A stretch of DNA of 64,000 nt from Sinonovacula constricta (GCA_007844125.1 CM017558.1:42900769-42964768); one strand, 5' to 3'. Counted from the first letter of the stretch, positions 48,891-60,250 are shown. The notes: a model not told the origin generated them from the sequence alone. Numbers and translations: made by a program.

Positions 48891-51800
48891 GCATAAATTA
48901 CATACATACATAATTTCACTATACAGTGTATATTATATCTATGTTTTATTGTTAAATCAATTGTACAAAACACATTATAAAAAGGCTTTTTTTAGAAAAT
49001 ACTGATAGTCATGCTTTTGTTGTGTATTCAAAAAATTGTAAACATAAAAAGGCGCCTGAAAAATACACAGAACAAGCCTGTGGCCCTATGGTCAGAGTAA
49101 GGGTCATAAAAAAAAGAGCACATAAACCCCCTTTTTCTTTCTATATATGAACTGAGCATGCCATCTTCTGTAAGAATATGTAAAAATGAAAAAAAAATCT
49201 ATGGACTTAAATAAAATGTAGGAGTAGTCTTTAAGTGAATACTTGAGTTAAGGAGTTTTTTCCATTGTTGCTCTGCAGTTAGTGTACTTTATCTATTTTT
49301 GAAACTGCAGAAATTTGAATCACATACACTGGCTCATTTATTCTTAGACAAGATAAGTGTGGAGCAAGTTCAGTATTAAACAAATGTGGCTTCTAACCAT
49401 AAAATTAAAATGTATTTTCATTATCTCGTTAAAATTATTCTGTATTTAAATTTGCAATAAAGTTTAAATCATTTTTTATACATCAATGTGTGGAAAACTT
49501 ACATAAAAGTAAACAACACACTTTTCATGATATTGTTGAATACATTATATTTTCGCCATATGCATCTCATACCCATTAATATGACACTTTAGAAGAAACG
49601 ACAGAAAATGTTAATGATAAAAGTTCACAGCAGTATTAAATTTTTGGTACATTATTTCAGTGAAAGATTGCATCTGTAAACTTAGATGCTACATCTATTA
49701 TATCTTTGTTTTTGTTCATTGATAATTATCTTGCAAGACTGAATGTCTATATTAAAAAAATACTCAACGGTTGTCAAGAGACCCGTGTACCTCCCTAAAC
49801 TTCCTAGTGATTGAGAAATATATAAGTGATTTCTTGATTTTTGAATACCACTTAAGTTTTACTAAATAATTTTTAGGGAAAACTTACAGCTGACTTTAAA
49901 CTTCAGTTTAAGGTGCCTAGTAAATACTGCCTCCAATATTTAAATAAATCTATATTTCTATGCAATTTATACTTCAATTTTTAGCATACATTTTTATACA
50001 TAACTTTTATGTCTTTTAGAGAAATACATGCATACATATGATTAGAATTTTTGGTTACAACACTGTATGGTACTGGAATGTTACTGTGTGTATTAAAAAT
50101 ATTGGTCAAGCAGAAATAAATAGCTGTTAGAGTGTTGAAGTAGTGATGGACACAAATATAACTTACCTATCTGAGGTGACAGGACTGTAATGTTTATACA
50201 ACTAAAGTATTATCATACTAGAAGTGCTTACCTCAAAATATGGTGTTAAAGTCCTGCACTTACTTTAACATTTGTTAAAAAATGTAAACTTTGAAATTGC
50301 ATTATGCCTACAAAATTTAAGGATCAACCATCTATCATTATGAACCACTAAAATATATTGGCAACACAAGAAAAAATGGCAATCTTCAGTATTTTTATTT
50401 TGCATGCATCTGTACATGTTTTTAGCAGTTTTGTTATTTTACATACACTGTTGTTAGTATACACATACTGATGTTTTTACACTAAATTAACACAATCTTT
50501 ATAATACTTATGGATGTATACATTTTACATTAAAACTTGAACAATAATCATCAAATGCTCAGCCATGAGCACAATGTATCTGATCTTGAAGAGAACCACA
50601 AAAAAAAATAAAAAAATAGCGTGACTATTATGGAAAACAAGTGTGTTTAACTTACTGCTGCTTAGCTTTAAGATTCTGGCACTGTAATACAACACTTCTT
50701 ATTGAAAAGTATTCATAGAAAAAGCTAGAGAAAAAACTGTCAACTGCTTTAAACTTAAAGGTTTGTGTATTTAATTCCAAGCGGAGACAACTTTTTTTCT
50801 TTTCACTTTTTTTCTCTTTCATCATTATAACAATATCACTCATAAAAGGCTTTATAGACTTAATAGGTACCTGACACAGTCCGAGCCTAAAAATATAAAA
50901 ACTACACATGTTAAAAGTATTTTTATATTTGGCATAATCAGCCTTAGGTCATTATAGGTAAGATGGAAATTATGGTAAGAAATGTCCAAAACCTTTATGA
51001 AATGAATATTTTCCAATCTCAAAAGATCAATGAAACACACCAAGCATTATATGGGCTTGACAAAAAAGGAACAATAAATAGCTGAAATATTGTCTTAAAA
51101 TATACACCAGTAATGTAAAAAAAATACACACCTTATAACTACACTATAAATTAATCTTTAATGTATGTTAATTTCATGCAGATACATAAAATGCTACATT
51201 CTTTGGATTTCTGAATAGAAAATAGATACAAACACATTACAAACATTTTGGAAATAAAACAAAAGTGATAACAATATGCACAACCTATTAAATAATGCAT
51301 CAGTATTATATTTACCAAATTGATAATTAATTCTGGGAAATAATTATTGTGGTAGTCTTCTCCTGGTATCACATTCATGTTTAATTAAACGGAGACATAA
51401 ATTTGCATGCAGAGGTTTACAAAGTATGTTTAGTCAGGATATTAGACTGGCATAACATTGTTATTCATTTGTGCATTTCAAAAGTAGTTAAAACAGGTGC
51501 AGTACACATCCTTTTGAAATTTGTATTTGTATTTTTCTTTGCATTATATAAAATTTCATCTGATTATAAATAAATCCTAGTACAACAAGGACAGAACCAA
51601 AGTGTGAACATAACATTTATCTAAAATACATAATAATGTAAAAATTTCATCAACAAACTAAATATATCATAATCAAGATAACAAATGTAAATGTACATAT
51701 TTAAAATAAGTACAAACATTGAGACTTGCAAGTCACAAGTGAATGATTATTTTTTTCCACCACTTAAGGATAACAGCTCACCATAGATGTTTCAAACAGG

Positions 51801-52046
51801 AAAAGGAAGTAACCCAAAAAAGATATACAAGCAAAGTGTATATATTTTGGATGTTCACCAGTTTTTTTTAAATTTAATCCTGTTTTTTGGTTAGATTCCA
51901 TTTTTTTTCCAAGAAAGTATTTTTCAAAGGAAAATGTCCATAGAAACATACAATTCACAGAAACATACAAATTAGTTTCTTAACACTGGGACCTATCAAT
52001 ATATTTTCCGATTTTTGGTCAAGCATGATGTGAAGAATATTCTTAA

Positions 52047-52085
52047 GACAAGAGGGCCATCATGGCCCTTAATCGCTCACCTGAA
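52047..52085. repeat. GGCCAT-repeat terminus
   Basis: AGACAAGAGGGCCATCATGG followed by CCCTTAATCGCTCACCTGA; same motif as at 48020 and 60008. Confidence 0.65.
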
Positions 52086-52602
52086 AACATGATATGTTGA
52101 TCAGCTGTCGGTTAATGCAGAATGGTCTTTGTCAATTTTATTGATGAAGTATTTGAAGGCAAGTAAGGTAATCAGATGTTTGATGTGTATTTGTTATTTT
52201 GAGCATATTCGAGTGAATGACCTTTTATATAGTTCATAGGTGTTGTTTATATCACATATAGAGCATCAGTTATGCAACTTTATTGCACATACAGAGCTTC
52301 ACTTGTCTGATGAGTCTTACAAAACATTCGTTCGAAGTATACTTAATCAGAGTATTCATAAAAACAAACATACTTTTGTCACCAAACGAAGTGTGAACAA
52401 CAAAACACTAAGCTATTTCTACTATTAGTGTTCCGAAAGCAAGGTGTTATGAACACATTGGCATATACCCTCTTAGAACTCTTAGGTGGGGTAGTTGTAA
52501 TTAGTAAGCTAGCAATCTTTTTAAGCACTTGCATATACTGCAAATGGAGAAAGCATGTCTCTGTGCTTGGCAACTTATTTTATGTGTTAATATCAGCAAA
52601 AG

Positions 52603-52628
52603 TAGTTTATATATATATATATATATAT
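52603..52628. repeat. (TA)n microsatellite
   Basis: About 12 consecutive TA dinucleotides. Confidence 0.9.
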
Positions 52629-53449
52629 TCAATGGTTACATCAAATATTTAAAAGCATATATTTAAACACTATGCCATCTAACACACTATTACTTGGCAT
52701 TTTAAATTGTTAAAAGAAAAAAAAGACAAGGCCACAAATAACTTTTGTTATCTTAAGACTAAATAATTAAATTAAAATGTCATACATAATAAACTATGTA
52801 AACTTAACGACAGTTTGATTTTTGAAAATATCTCAACATCACAAGAAGTTATGGCAAAATTCACTTTCTAATTTAAAAAATAAATAAAAAATGGATGCAT
52901 TTTTAGTAAATTGATGTCAGAATAATGTTAAAATGATGGCACTGAAAATGACATTGTATTTTACATCAAAAAGTATTGAAATGATGCTTATGTCATAAGT
53001 AAAAGTGCGTGGTCTATATACTCAATAGCAAATGTAAGAATTGCTCCTGATTTCTTGTTACATATATCATTCTTTATAGGAAATAAAATACATTCTTGTA
53101 CTGCATAAAAAATTTCTTTCTTAATATTAAGTTAATGTTGAATCAAACATTTTTATTCAATACAAAGACTTACTGACCTTTTCTCTATCACAGAATATAA
53201 TAACAAGTTAATTAAAAGATATGATTTATAAACCCATTGCAAATTTTGTTCAAAATCTAATACCCCAAAGAAATTGTGGTCAAAAATGTGACATCATACC
53301 TGTACAAGAACATTTATTTTGGATTTTTTAATTAAATTACATAGATGGAATGGCTTTAAAGTGATATAGTTGTTGTGAGCATACCATGCTTTAATATTAC
53401 AAAACTCCAAGAATAAGCACAATGCCTATACAATGCTTTCTCCTGCCTA

Positions 53450-53758
53450 CAATTTTTTGTTTTGTTTAATTGGTTTATTGTCCCACTTACAGTATCTCAG
53501 TTATCTGGAGACATTGTCCACTTGAAGACATAGTGCTGCCTTCATTGTGTATAGCATGCCGTGAACACCTGGCATGAGACTTAACCCAGTCACATTATCC
53601 CGATACCGGGCCAACCAGTCGTGGAACTACCCTTATATTTGTTTAAGCATTACCAAGTACTATTTTTAACAACTTTGGTATGTTGCGGCCTGGGATCGAA
53701 CCTGGGGCCTCCCGTACTTGGAGCCGACACTTTACCAATTGCGCTACCAGGTCCGGTC
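53450..53758 (-). mobile_element. SINE family 1 copy, near full length
   Basis: The order of blocks matches the 1043-1386 copy: TTTATTGTCCCAC, TCAGTTATCTGGAGACATTG, CTGCCTTCATTGTGTATAGC, CCGATACCGGGCCAACCAGT, GGGATCGAACCTGGGGCCTC (inverse B box) and GCGCTACCAGGTCCGGTC. No clear target duplication was found. Confidence 0.85.
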
Positions 53759-53821
53759 TACACTTATTTTAAGTTTTCTGGGAATGATAACCTAAGTTAA
53801 AAGATAAACGAAGACAATTTT

Positions 53822-53827
53822 TTTATT
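53822..53827 (-). promoter_or_regulatory. Possible polyadenylation signal
   Basis: AATAAA on the minus strand, about 160 bases after the stop codon of the exon ending at 53984. Assignment is positional only. Confidence 0.3.
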
Positions 53828-53983
53828 AATTCCAAGAAGAAACCCGACCACCCATTAACAGTATTGTTTCCACTATGTTGTGTCGGATGCTTTGACACTC
53901 ATAAATGAACCACAGTCTTTACGAAAGGAGACACCTGATTTTAACATTTGATGACCAGTAAGACAGCACTGGGTTCTAGTTAT

Positions 53984-54321
53984 TTATCCTTGAAGACCTG
54001 GTGTAGAAATGGATTGAGTCACTGGCTCATTCTGTGCTTCATTTGAAAACATCACATTTTCATTTTGAGACATAACAGTTTTGTTTTGAAATGTCAAATT
54101 TTTATTTGGAAACTTTTTTTCTATCTGTTTCTTCTTGCGTCGTATAAGAACCAGCACTATGATGACTACGATGGCAGCAGCACTGCAGCTGCAGGCTATG
54201 ATGATGATCATGGTGGTTATACTGAAGCCTTTTTGCTTAGATGATCCTTGGGTGTTTTTTGGTGTGATTACTTCAGTAGAAGCAGGAACTGTGCTTGTAG
54301 GTGCTACATTTGAAGTTGTGG
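53984..54321 (-). CDS. Terminal exon: Thr-rich stalk, membrane span, short cytoplasmic tail
   Basis: A good acceptor (TTTTATTTCTTGTAG) precedes an exon that begins with two bases of a split codon, then 111 codons and a stop. Residues 1-36 are rich in Thr, Ser and Pro (TTSNVAPTSTVPASTEV), as in O-glycosylated stalks. Residues 37-59 form a membrane span (MIIIIACSCSAAAIVVIIVL, VLI) followed at once by RRKKKQIEKK, a stop-transfer signal placing the C-terminus inside. The tail of about 50 residues is Asn/Gln-rich and ends TPGLQG. This is the C-terminus of a type I membrane protein of unknown family. Upstream exons were not identified. It shares layout and intron phase with the exon at 57889-58589. 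Confidence 0.7.
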
Positions 54322-54420
54322 CTACAAGAAATAAAATTCAGATTACCATGGCTTTATTTTAGTTTGTGAAAAAAAATTCTACTAACAATACGCAGATTAT
54401 ACTTCAGAAGATGCAGATAT

Positions 54421-54719
54421 TAGAAGCACCTTATGTTTTGTATGTTTGTTTATTAGATTTATTGTCCCACCAACAATATTTCAGTTATCTGAAGACGGTG
54501 TCCATCTGAAGCAGATATAGTGCTGCCTTCACTGTGTATAGCATGCTGTGAATACCTGGCATATCACACCCAGTCACATTATCCTCACACTGGACCAACC
54601 AGTTGTGGAGCTATACCTCCACCATTTTTAATGATCAAACCCGGGGCCTCCTGTACCTGGAGCTGACGCTCTACCCATTGTGCTACCAGGTCCGGTAGGA
54701 GCACCTTAGAAGCACCTTA
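54421..54719 (-). mobile_element. SINE family 1 copy with 13-bp TSD
   Basis: The body and tRNA-like head are recognisable but have a deletion around the A-rich middle (AACCAGTTGTGGAGCTATAC). It is flanked by TAGAAGCACCTTA at 54421-54433 and 54707-54719. A near copy TAGGAGCACCTTA (54696-54708) immediately precedes the right duplication. It lies about 100 bp upstream of the acceptor of the 53984-54321 exon. Confidence 0.8.
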
Positions 54720-54789
54720 AAAAAGTTGCTGCTGCCTTTTACCTAATTCCGTTTCATAAATCAGGCAATATAGGACACAGTTTTAACGT

Positions 54790-54990
54790 GAATTTTTAAG
54801 TTGTTTTGTTTACCAACCCACCAATAATCTATACAATTATACATTTAGAGCTGACACTCAGTCACATCCTCAAACTTAGGCGACCAATTGTGGAACAGTT
54901 TTGACTCAATGCTTACCAAGAGAGCTAAACTAAAACCTTTGTTTTCAGCCTTAAGTATGTTGGGATCAAGGATTGAACCAAGGGCATTGT
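54790..54990 (-). mobile_element. Decayed SINE family 1 copy
   Basis: CCCACCAATAATCTATAC, CACTCAGTCACATCCTC, GGCGACCAATTGTGGAAC, GCTTACCAAGAGAGCTAAAC and AGGATTGAACC follow family 1 block order at low identity. Confidence 0.55.
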
Positions 54991-56429
54991 TTAGAATTTT
55001 GTTAGGCAAATTAAATTCTATTTACTCCTTTGTGATACATGAGTGAAAACAATAATTGCTATGAAGAGATTCATTTAATAGGTTTAATCCTTTGTCATGC
55101 AGATGTAGTAATTTTATTCTATGATGATATTAAACAAAGACAAGCAAACAAAGGCAGATAGGCTGTCCCAGAAATTCATAGATTTTGTTAAATAAATTTT
55201 ACATTGTAAATAACTAAATGAAATAATTTAGTTTTTGAAAAATTGTATTATTAAAAAACAAAATTTGAAAATTTGAAAATATCATATTAAAACAAAATGC
55301 CAGGTGCCATAAAGACATCATTTTAACATACATTGGGTTATCTGCCAGTTATCAAACCAGTGTTTCTATTTTTATACACAAAGCTCATACTTGTCATAAT
55401 TACAGATGTTAAACAATATGTATCTCTCATCATCTCCATGAGATGTATCGTTTTCATCACACAAGTATGTAAATCTATTTTATGTCGCATTTCTGTCAAT
55501 TGAACACCTAACACAACTACATCTATCATTCCCTCTAAAATCAGCTAACACTGTTAGAAACAATTTCATGATTTCTTTGAATTAATGCAAAGTAATATTG
55601 GTTCATATTTCAGTGTCATTGATTATTTCTATTATGATGTTGCAATATACTCACACACTTAACATACATAATGTTAATCCACTATTCTAAAATGCAACTA
55701 GCTTTACTAAGCATACAATATCACAATTTAAAGAGGATAAATTCTAGAGGATATACATGTTATGATCTGCCATGATTTGTTTAAAAGGAGAGGTAACTGG
55801 TTGCAGTGATTATGTAACAATAGATAGTTTCCATGTAATGTCATCGACACTGATAAGACAGTTTAAGGCAGCCATCTTTGTGGGCAGAAGCTAATGCAGG
55901 CCGAAATCGGGAAATATGTGCTGTATTAAACTCACCACTGTGTTTTTTTTTTCCTGCCTATTTTACTGAATTTTATATCAAATTTAACAGCTTTTATAAA
56001 GTCAATTAAATATCAAAACTATATTTTAAAAGTTTAAAAGGTTAAAGAAATAAAACAGAAAATGATACACTGTTCATTATGTTTTAAGTATAAGCCAATA
56101 GTTTTATTTATTTCTGTGTATTAATTCTATGTGCATTTATCAATTGTTAAAATATTGTATTCTAAATATATGAATTTCAAGAGCTTTCCAATTGTGTATA
56201 GCTTTTAATTTTAGGACCACAAATGAAGAAATTACAAGAAAATAAAATTTACCCTTCTATACAATTCATATGAAAATCCCTTGAAGTTAGTAGATAAGGG
56301 ATTTTCACTGATGTGGAAACTATCTATACACTGAATACTACTTTTGCTTTATATTTTAACAGATTAACATATTATTCAGAGAGCTAAAGTATAACAAAAC
56401 AAGAGATATTTGTAAAACATATAATTATA
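54991..56429. other. AT-rich non-coding stretch
   Basis: No exon, RNA gene or recognised repeat. Confidence 0.45.
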
Positions 56430-56580
56430 CAGTAATTGTTACCTTGTTTGACCCAATGACACTAAAACCTATAGATGTCGTCTATTAATCAAGACCAATG
56501 TCACTGTCAAGCTTAAGGAACAAAGGTTCAGGAATCTCTAGTTATCAATCAGAAACCATATTTACATCGAAGATCATTGA
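56430..56580 (+). repeat. Diverged dispersed repeat (TTGACCCAATGAC type)
   Basis: TTGTTTGACCCAATGACACT, GATGTCGTCTATTAATCAAG, TCACTGTCAAGCTTAAGGAA and TAGTTATCAATCAGAAACC follow the block order of a widespread bivalve repeat as I remember it. No coding potential. Confidence 0.5.
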
Positions 56581-57836
56581 CTTTAAGATCAACCTATTAA
56601 ATGTGGTGTGAGACGAGAAGTGGGGACATTTTACATAAACCACACACAAACATTGCCCGTAATGTCATTCTGAAAGCATCTCCGTTTAGTTAGTATCAAT
56701 ATACAAAGTTAGATGCCAAGGGTTTATGTCTTGACTGCTACTAAGCGTAGTTAAAACCAATAAACTGTTGTTCTAATTACTAGTTCCGATTAGTTCTTTC
56801 TGGAGTATTCAAGAAATAAATATTGATTACTTGGTTTTGGTAATTCTACCAAACACATACAACAAATGGTCTAACATTAGGTGCCACATGGCATACGTAT
56901 ATGGAAAAAGTGTGCAGCTATCTGGAACTCAAACCAATGACCCTTTGCTAACAGGGCAAATGCTCTATCGACTGAAATATTCAGACCGCTTACACATTCT
57001 CTCCCAACAACCAGCTGGCTACAGTGGATTCAGCAATCTTAAGTTATGAATATGAAATTAAACTGTCTATCAATATCTGCAAATCAACATGACCCTGCTT
57101 CTACAAAGTGGGGTGGGGCATAACTACAATATTATTACAAATTTGATACCAGTGATTGAGATTTGAAAGATAAGGTCTACACAATTCCGGAAAACAACCC
57201 TCATACTTGTTAACTGCATGTGATCATATGTTAAACAAAATAAATTTAAAAACACTTGACTCTCTCTCCACCAAGCTGGCAATATCTACTGGACAGAACA
57301 AAATTTTACTGGACCAGAATGATTTTGGCATTTTGACACAAAAGGTTGGTTAGCTAATCAATGTGTTAAAGAGTGGTTGGGTTCAGTAAAAGGATGTAAT
57401 ATGTTGTTAAGTTCAGTTAAGTTTAGTATATATGTTTTCATAATAATTCAGAATTTTGAAAATGATGTGGCTGAAAAGTCTGGTGGACCATCGGTCTATT
57501 TACCTTAATTTTTTTAACTGACCGACAGACATTTTGGCCCACCGGGTTTAGTCAAAAGCAGAAAATAATTAATTGGTTACTTATATAAAGAATAAAAGAA
57601 TGATGTATATGTGGTTACACTTACTAAACAAAACAACATGAAAATATAAAAACAAAAACAAATATAATATCTTTCCTTTATACCATTTATGTTCATGAAA
57701 GCTAAAGCCAACAGAATAATAAGACTTCAACTGTTATAACAAAATAAAACATGCACAGCATCTTTCAAATCTGTTCTGCACTGATTATATAAGTAACTGT
57801 ATGTAATTCTACTGGATTTCAGGATTGTTTCCCCAT
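56581..57836. other. Non-coding stretch
   Basis: No convincing exon, RNA gene or transposon recognised. Confidence 0.45.
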
Positions 57837-57842
57837 TTTATT
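57837..57842 (-). promoter_or_regulatory. Possible polyadenylation signal
   Basis: AATAAA on the minus strand about 47 bases beyond the stop codon at 57889, which would give a very short 3' untranslated region. Confidence 0.35.
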
Positions 57843-57888
57843 TGTATGTTACACATTAAACTCACTATCTTTGTTCTGATGGAAAGTA

Positions 57889-58589
57889 TCATTTATCATG
57901 TCCATAGTGTTGTGGGGCCTTATGTCTGTGGATTTCTTTCTCTTTGTCGTAACTGTAATAAAACAAGTCTTCACTATTCCTTGTATATGTTTTGTTATGA
58001 GATATGTAAGGGTAAAGCTCATGAGTTCCTCTCCTCCCATGTCTGTCACCAGTGTGTTTTCCTCGTTGTTTCCTCATTTGCTCTGTTCTTGCTATTGATG
58101 GTCTATATCCATGGCCATTGTGAGGTTCTCTGTTCACACCATAGTGGTGGTAGGATTTCTCATGGGGAAGGTAAACTTCCTCATAGCGATTGTAAGCATC
58201 ATCACAGTCACCAGACTGGATAATGTATGACCTGTTTGGTATTCCAAACTGACTAGTCCAGTATGGGTAGACAATATTATTCTGGTCATACAAATCTCTC
58301 TCAGACAGGTGATCCTGTTGGTACAATGAGTGCCCTCGACTAGCACCATGTAATGACCTCCTAGACCCATGTGATGACCTCCTAGACTGTCTGTGTTTGA
58401 TAAGTCTGTGTTTGATATGTTTCCTCTGAGCATTGGCTGCTATACCGATCACAACAGCCAGAATCAGGATGACTCCAATAATACAGGACACAACAATCAC
58501 TATAACCTTCTCATCCTGTGTTAATAATGGTTCAGCATTGTATGTGGGTCCTGTGTTGGTTGTTGTTGGGGCTGCTGTTGTTGTTGTAG
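57889..58589 (-). CDS. Terminal exon: Thr-rich stalk, membrane span, long His/Tyr/Arg-rich tail
   Basis: An acceptor (CTTTTGTATTTTAG) precedes a 701-bp exon: two bases of a split codon, 232 codons and TGA. Residues 1-29 are a Thr-rich stalk (TTTTAAPTTTNTG, then a stretch ending LLTQDEKVI). Residues about 30-53 are a membrane span (VIVVSCIIGVILILAVVIGI, AANA), followed by basic QRKHIKHRLIKHR. The tail of about 180 residues is rich in His, Arg and Tyr, has a small repeat (SRRSSHG, SRRSLHG, ASRGHS), several acidic-Tyr motifs (ERDLYD, YEEVYLP) and ends HYGHDK. Translation begins in an upstream exon outside what I can identify; the GTG at 58500 is not a start. This looks like the cytoplasmic end of a type I receptor-like protein; the family is not recognised. 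The open length and sensible topology make it the strongest coding exon here. Confidence 0.8.
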
Positions 58590-58842
58590 CTAAAATACAA
58601 AAGCACTGCCATAGAACAGCAACTGTCTTGAAAGATATAGATCAGGCACTGCTTTATTCTAAACTTAATACTTTGAAGGTTAACTGATAGCATTTAAACT
58701 AATTAATAAAATAAATGTATTGTGATGGGAATAAGTTTTTGTTCCTTTTTTGATTGTGTTTTATATAAAATAATTGTTAATTAATCCTTTGAATACTTTC
58801 TAGATGTGTGTATTTAGCACTATTTATGTCTATGTAATTGTA

Positions 58843-58947
58843 TTGACTGTCTTTATATACTCTCCTTTAATAGAAGCACTGTCCCTTTAACTTTTTGACT
58901 GTCTTTATATACTCTCCTTTAAATAGAAGCACTGTCCCTTCAACTGT
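58843..58947 (+). repeat. 52-bp direct duplication in LTR U3
   Basis: TTGACTGTCTTTATATACTC...TAGAAGCACTGTCCCTT occurs at 58843-58894 and again from 58895, with one inserted A and one T/C change. Duplicated blocks upstream of the LTR TATA box often carry enhancer activity. Confidence 0.85.
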
Positions 58948-59011
58948 ACCCACTCCTCTCCACTTTCTCATGCAAAGTGTGATACCTGTAACTTTTGGCG
59001 GGAATTCTACC

Positions 59012-59048
59012 TATATAAACTCTCTGTTTTTGCCTACTCTTGTTCAGT
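59012..59048 (+). promoter_or_regulatory. LTR core promoter: TATA box plus initiator
   Basis: TATATAAA at 59012-59019 and TTCAGTC at 59042-59048, spaced about 30 bases as in RNA polymerase II TATA promoters. Confidence 0.6.
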
Positions 59049-59384
59049 CTAAAGGACCCTACAGGTGAGCTTCTTGCCTTCTTGTCGACCAGGCTGACCA
59101 TCTCTCTCACTCCCAACTCAGCTTCTTTCTTACTTTACTAGATTTAGTTATTAGTCAATGGTTAGATTGCTAAAATTGTAGAAGAGATAATTAAATTAAA
59201 TTTTCTATAACTTTATTCTTGACTTTGCTATTGTTTTATAACCAAATAAAAGATAAAACTTAAATCGAACCTGGGTTATACAGGCCTACACAAACAGTCC
59301 TGTTACAGTATATTTCATGTTTATTTTGTAAGTGGGTCGCCCCTAGTTATAAAGCTAACATGTGATTGTCAAGCATAATAATTA

Positions 59385-59455
59385 CAAAGAGATAGAGAGA
59401 GCAACGAAAGATAGAGAAAGAGAGAGATTGAGAGAGACAGTGAGATAGAGTCACA
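59385..59455. repeat. GA-rich low-complexity tract
   Basis: Irregular GAGATAGAGAGAG and AAAGAGAGAGATTGAGAGAG purine-rich sequence. Confidence 0.85.
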
Positions 59456-59784
59456 CACTATGTCCGTTTTGGGGGGTTTCATGATTGTGATCTTAGAGTA
59501 GTTTCCCTTCGTGGAAACAGATTGCTTTGTTTATATAGTGTATCAATATACACTCTCAGGGTCCTCTACAGGATTTTTTAAGTCATCAAGAACTGGATGC
59601 GATGGGCAATTCTGGAGGAATTTATAAAAGTAAACCATCAATGCTGATTTGTTTTAGTGTGTCTCACTTTATTAATTGCAATTTACAGCAAATTGTAAAC
59701 ACTGATATATCCAGAATTTCTAATGATAAAACAATGTTATATTGAATTTCTCTGAGCATTTTAAGCTTAGTTAAATAAAACAGA

Positions 59785-59995
59785 AGGGTGCCCATAGCCG
59801 AGCGGTTAGTCACTGACTTGTAACAGTTCAGCCCCTCACTGCATGGGCTCGAGTCCGGGTCGGGGTAAGAACTTTTAGGTGGGAAGATTTCCTAGCTAAC
59901 CCGTAGTTCTACTCAGGCATCAGTCTGGTGTCTTCCTTCACCAATAAGTAGCTGGACGTCACCAATATGACCATAATTGTGTTGATGGGATGTAA
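59785..59995 (+). mobile_element. SINE family 2 copy, tRNA-like head intact
   Basis: The head GGGTGCCCATAGCCGAGCGG has an A box (TAGCCGAGCGGT) and GGCTCGAGTCC is the B box. The body (GTGGGAAGATTTCC, CCGTAGTTCTACTCAGGCAT, GGTGTCTTCCTTCACCAATA, GCTGGACGTCACCAATATG) matches the inverted copies at 42289 and 45279. It could be mistaken for a tRNA-Leu/Ser-like gene, but it continues into the SINE body. Confidence 0.8.
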
Positions 59996-60004
59996 CAAAA
60001 AAAT

Positions 60005-60250
60005 GAAAACAAGATGACCATGATGGCCCTTAATTGCTCACCTGAGGACACAGGCTTTTAGAAGGCCCATATCTGGCCTCAAGTAATTAAGAGTTATTTA
60101 CTTTAGAAAATCTTTGGTGATGACTGGACCATTAGTGTGGTCTCTGGGCTGATCCCAGGTAACCAAGTTATGAATTTACCCAACCTTTCATGCAGACAAA
60201 CATTCTGACCACGTTTGGTGAGGATTGGGCTATAAATTGTGGCCTATATA
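60005..60250 (+). repeat. Dispersed repeat: GGCCAT terminus plus family R2 body
   Basis: ACAAGATGACCATGATGGCC...GCTCACCTGAGG is followed directly by the R2 blocks found at 47101-47538 (CCATATCTGGCCTCAAGTAA, TTATTTACTTTAGAAAATC, ACATTCTGACCACGTTTGGT), showing that the GGCCAT motif and R2 belong to one element. Confidence 0.7.

Larger units (their letters stand above)
48891..53440. other. AT-rich non-coding stretch
   Basis: About 4.5 kb with no convincing exon, RNA gene or intact transposon. It contains a GGCCAT-repeat terminus at 52047-52085 and a short (TA)n run near 52603-52628. Isolated donor-like ACTTAC motifs (50161, 50650, 53168 in plus orientation) lack believable partner exons. Confidence 0.45.
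58717..59311 (+). mobile_element. Solo LTR (587 bp) with 4-bp TSD
   Basis: 58721-59307 starts TGTGATGGGA and ends CCTGTTACA, with GTAT at 58717-58720 and again at 59308-59311. It contains the expected order of LTR signals on the plus strand: a duplicated 52-bp block, a TATA box, an initiator-like TCAGTC about 31 bases later, a donor-like ACAG/GTGAGC and AATAAA at 59245-59250. No primer-binding site or internal region follows, so it is a solo LTR, probably left by recombination of a Ty3/gypsy-type element (assignment by TSD size only). Confidence 0.65.

Noticed and set aside
50150..50190. 18-bp microexon between ACAG and GTAAGTT on the minus strand
   Set aside because: It would encode five residues and a stop; chance splice-like motifs are expected at this frequency.
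50652..50909. Minus-strand frame ending at a GTAAGTT donor
   Set aside because: The Lys/Phe-rich peptide looks like AT-rich noise and the acceptor is uncertain.
52428..52652. Plus-strand frame with a hydrophobic segment (TLLELLGGVVVISKLAIFL)
   Set aside because: Acceptor-like sequence precedes it, but no donor, partner exon or recognised family was found and it ends in a (TA)n run. Too weak to call.
57825..58687. Plus-strand frames opposite the 57889-58589 exon
   Set aside because: They are complements of the minus-strand coding exon and lack plausible peptides or splice sites.
59790..59870. Functional tRNA gene
   Set aside because: A and B boxes are present, but the sequence continues into a SINE body shared with two other copies and no clean acceptor stem was seen.
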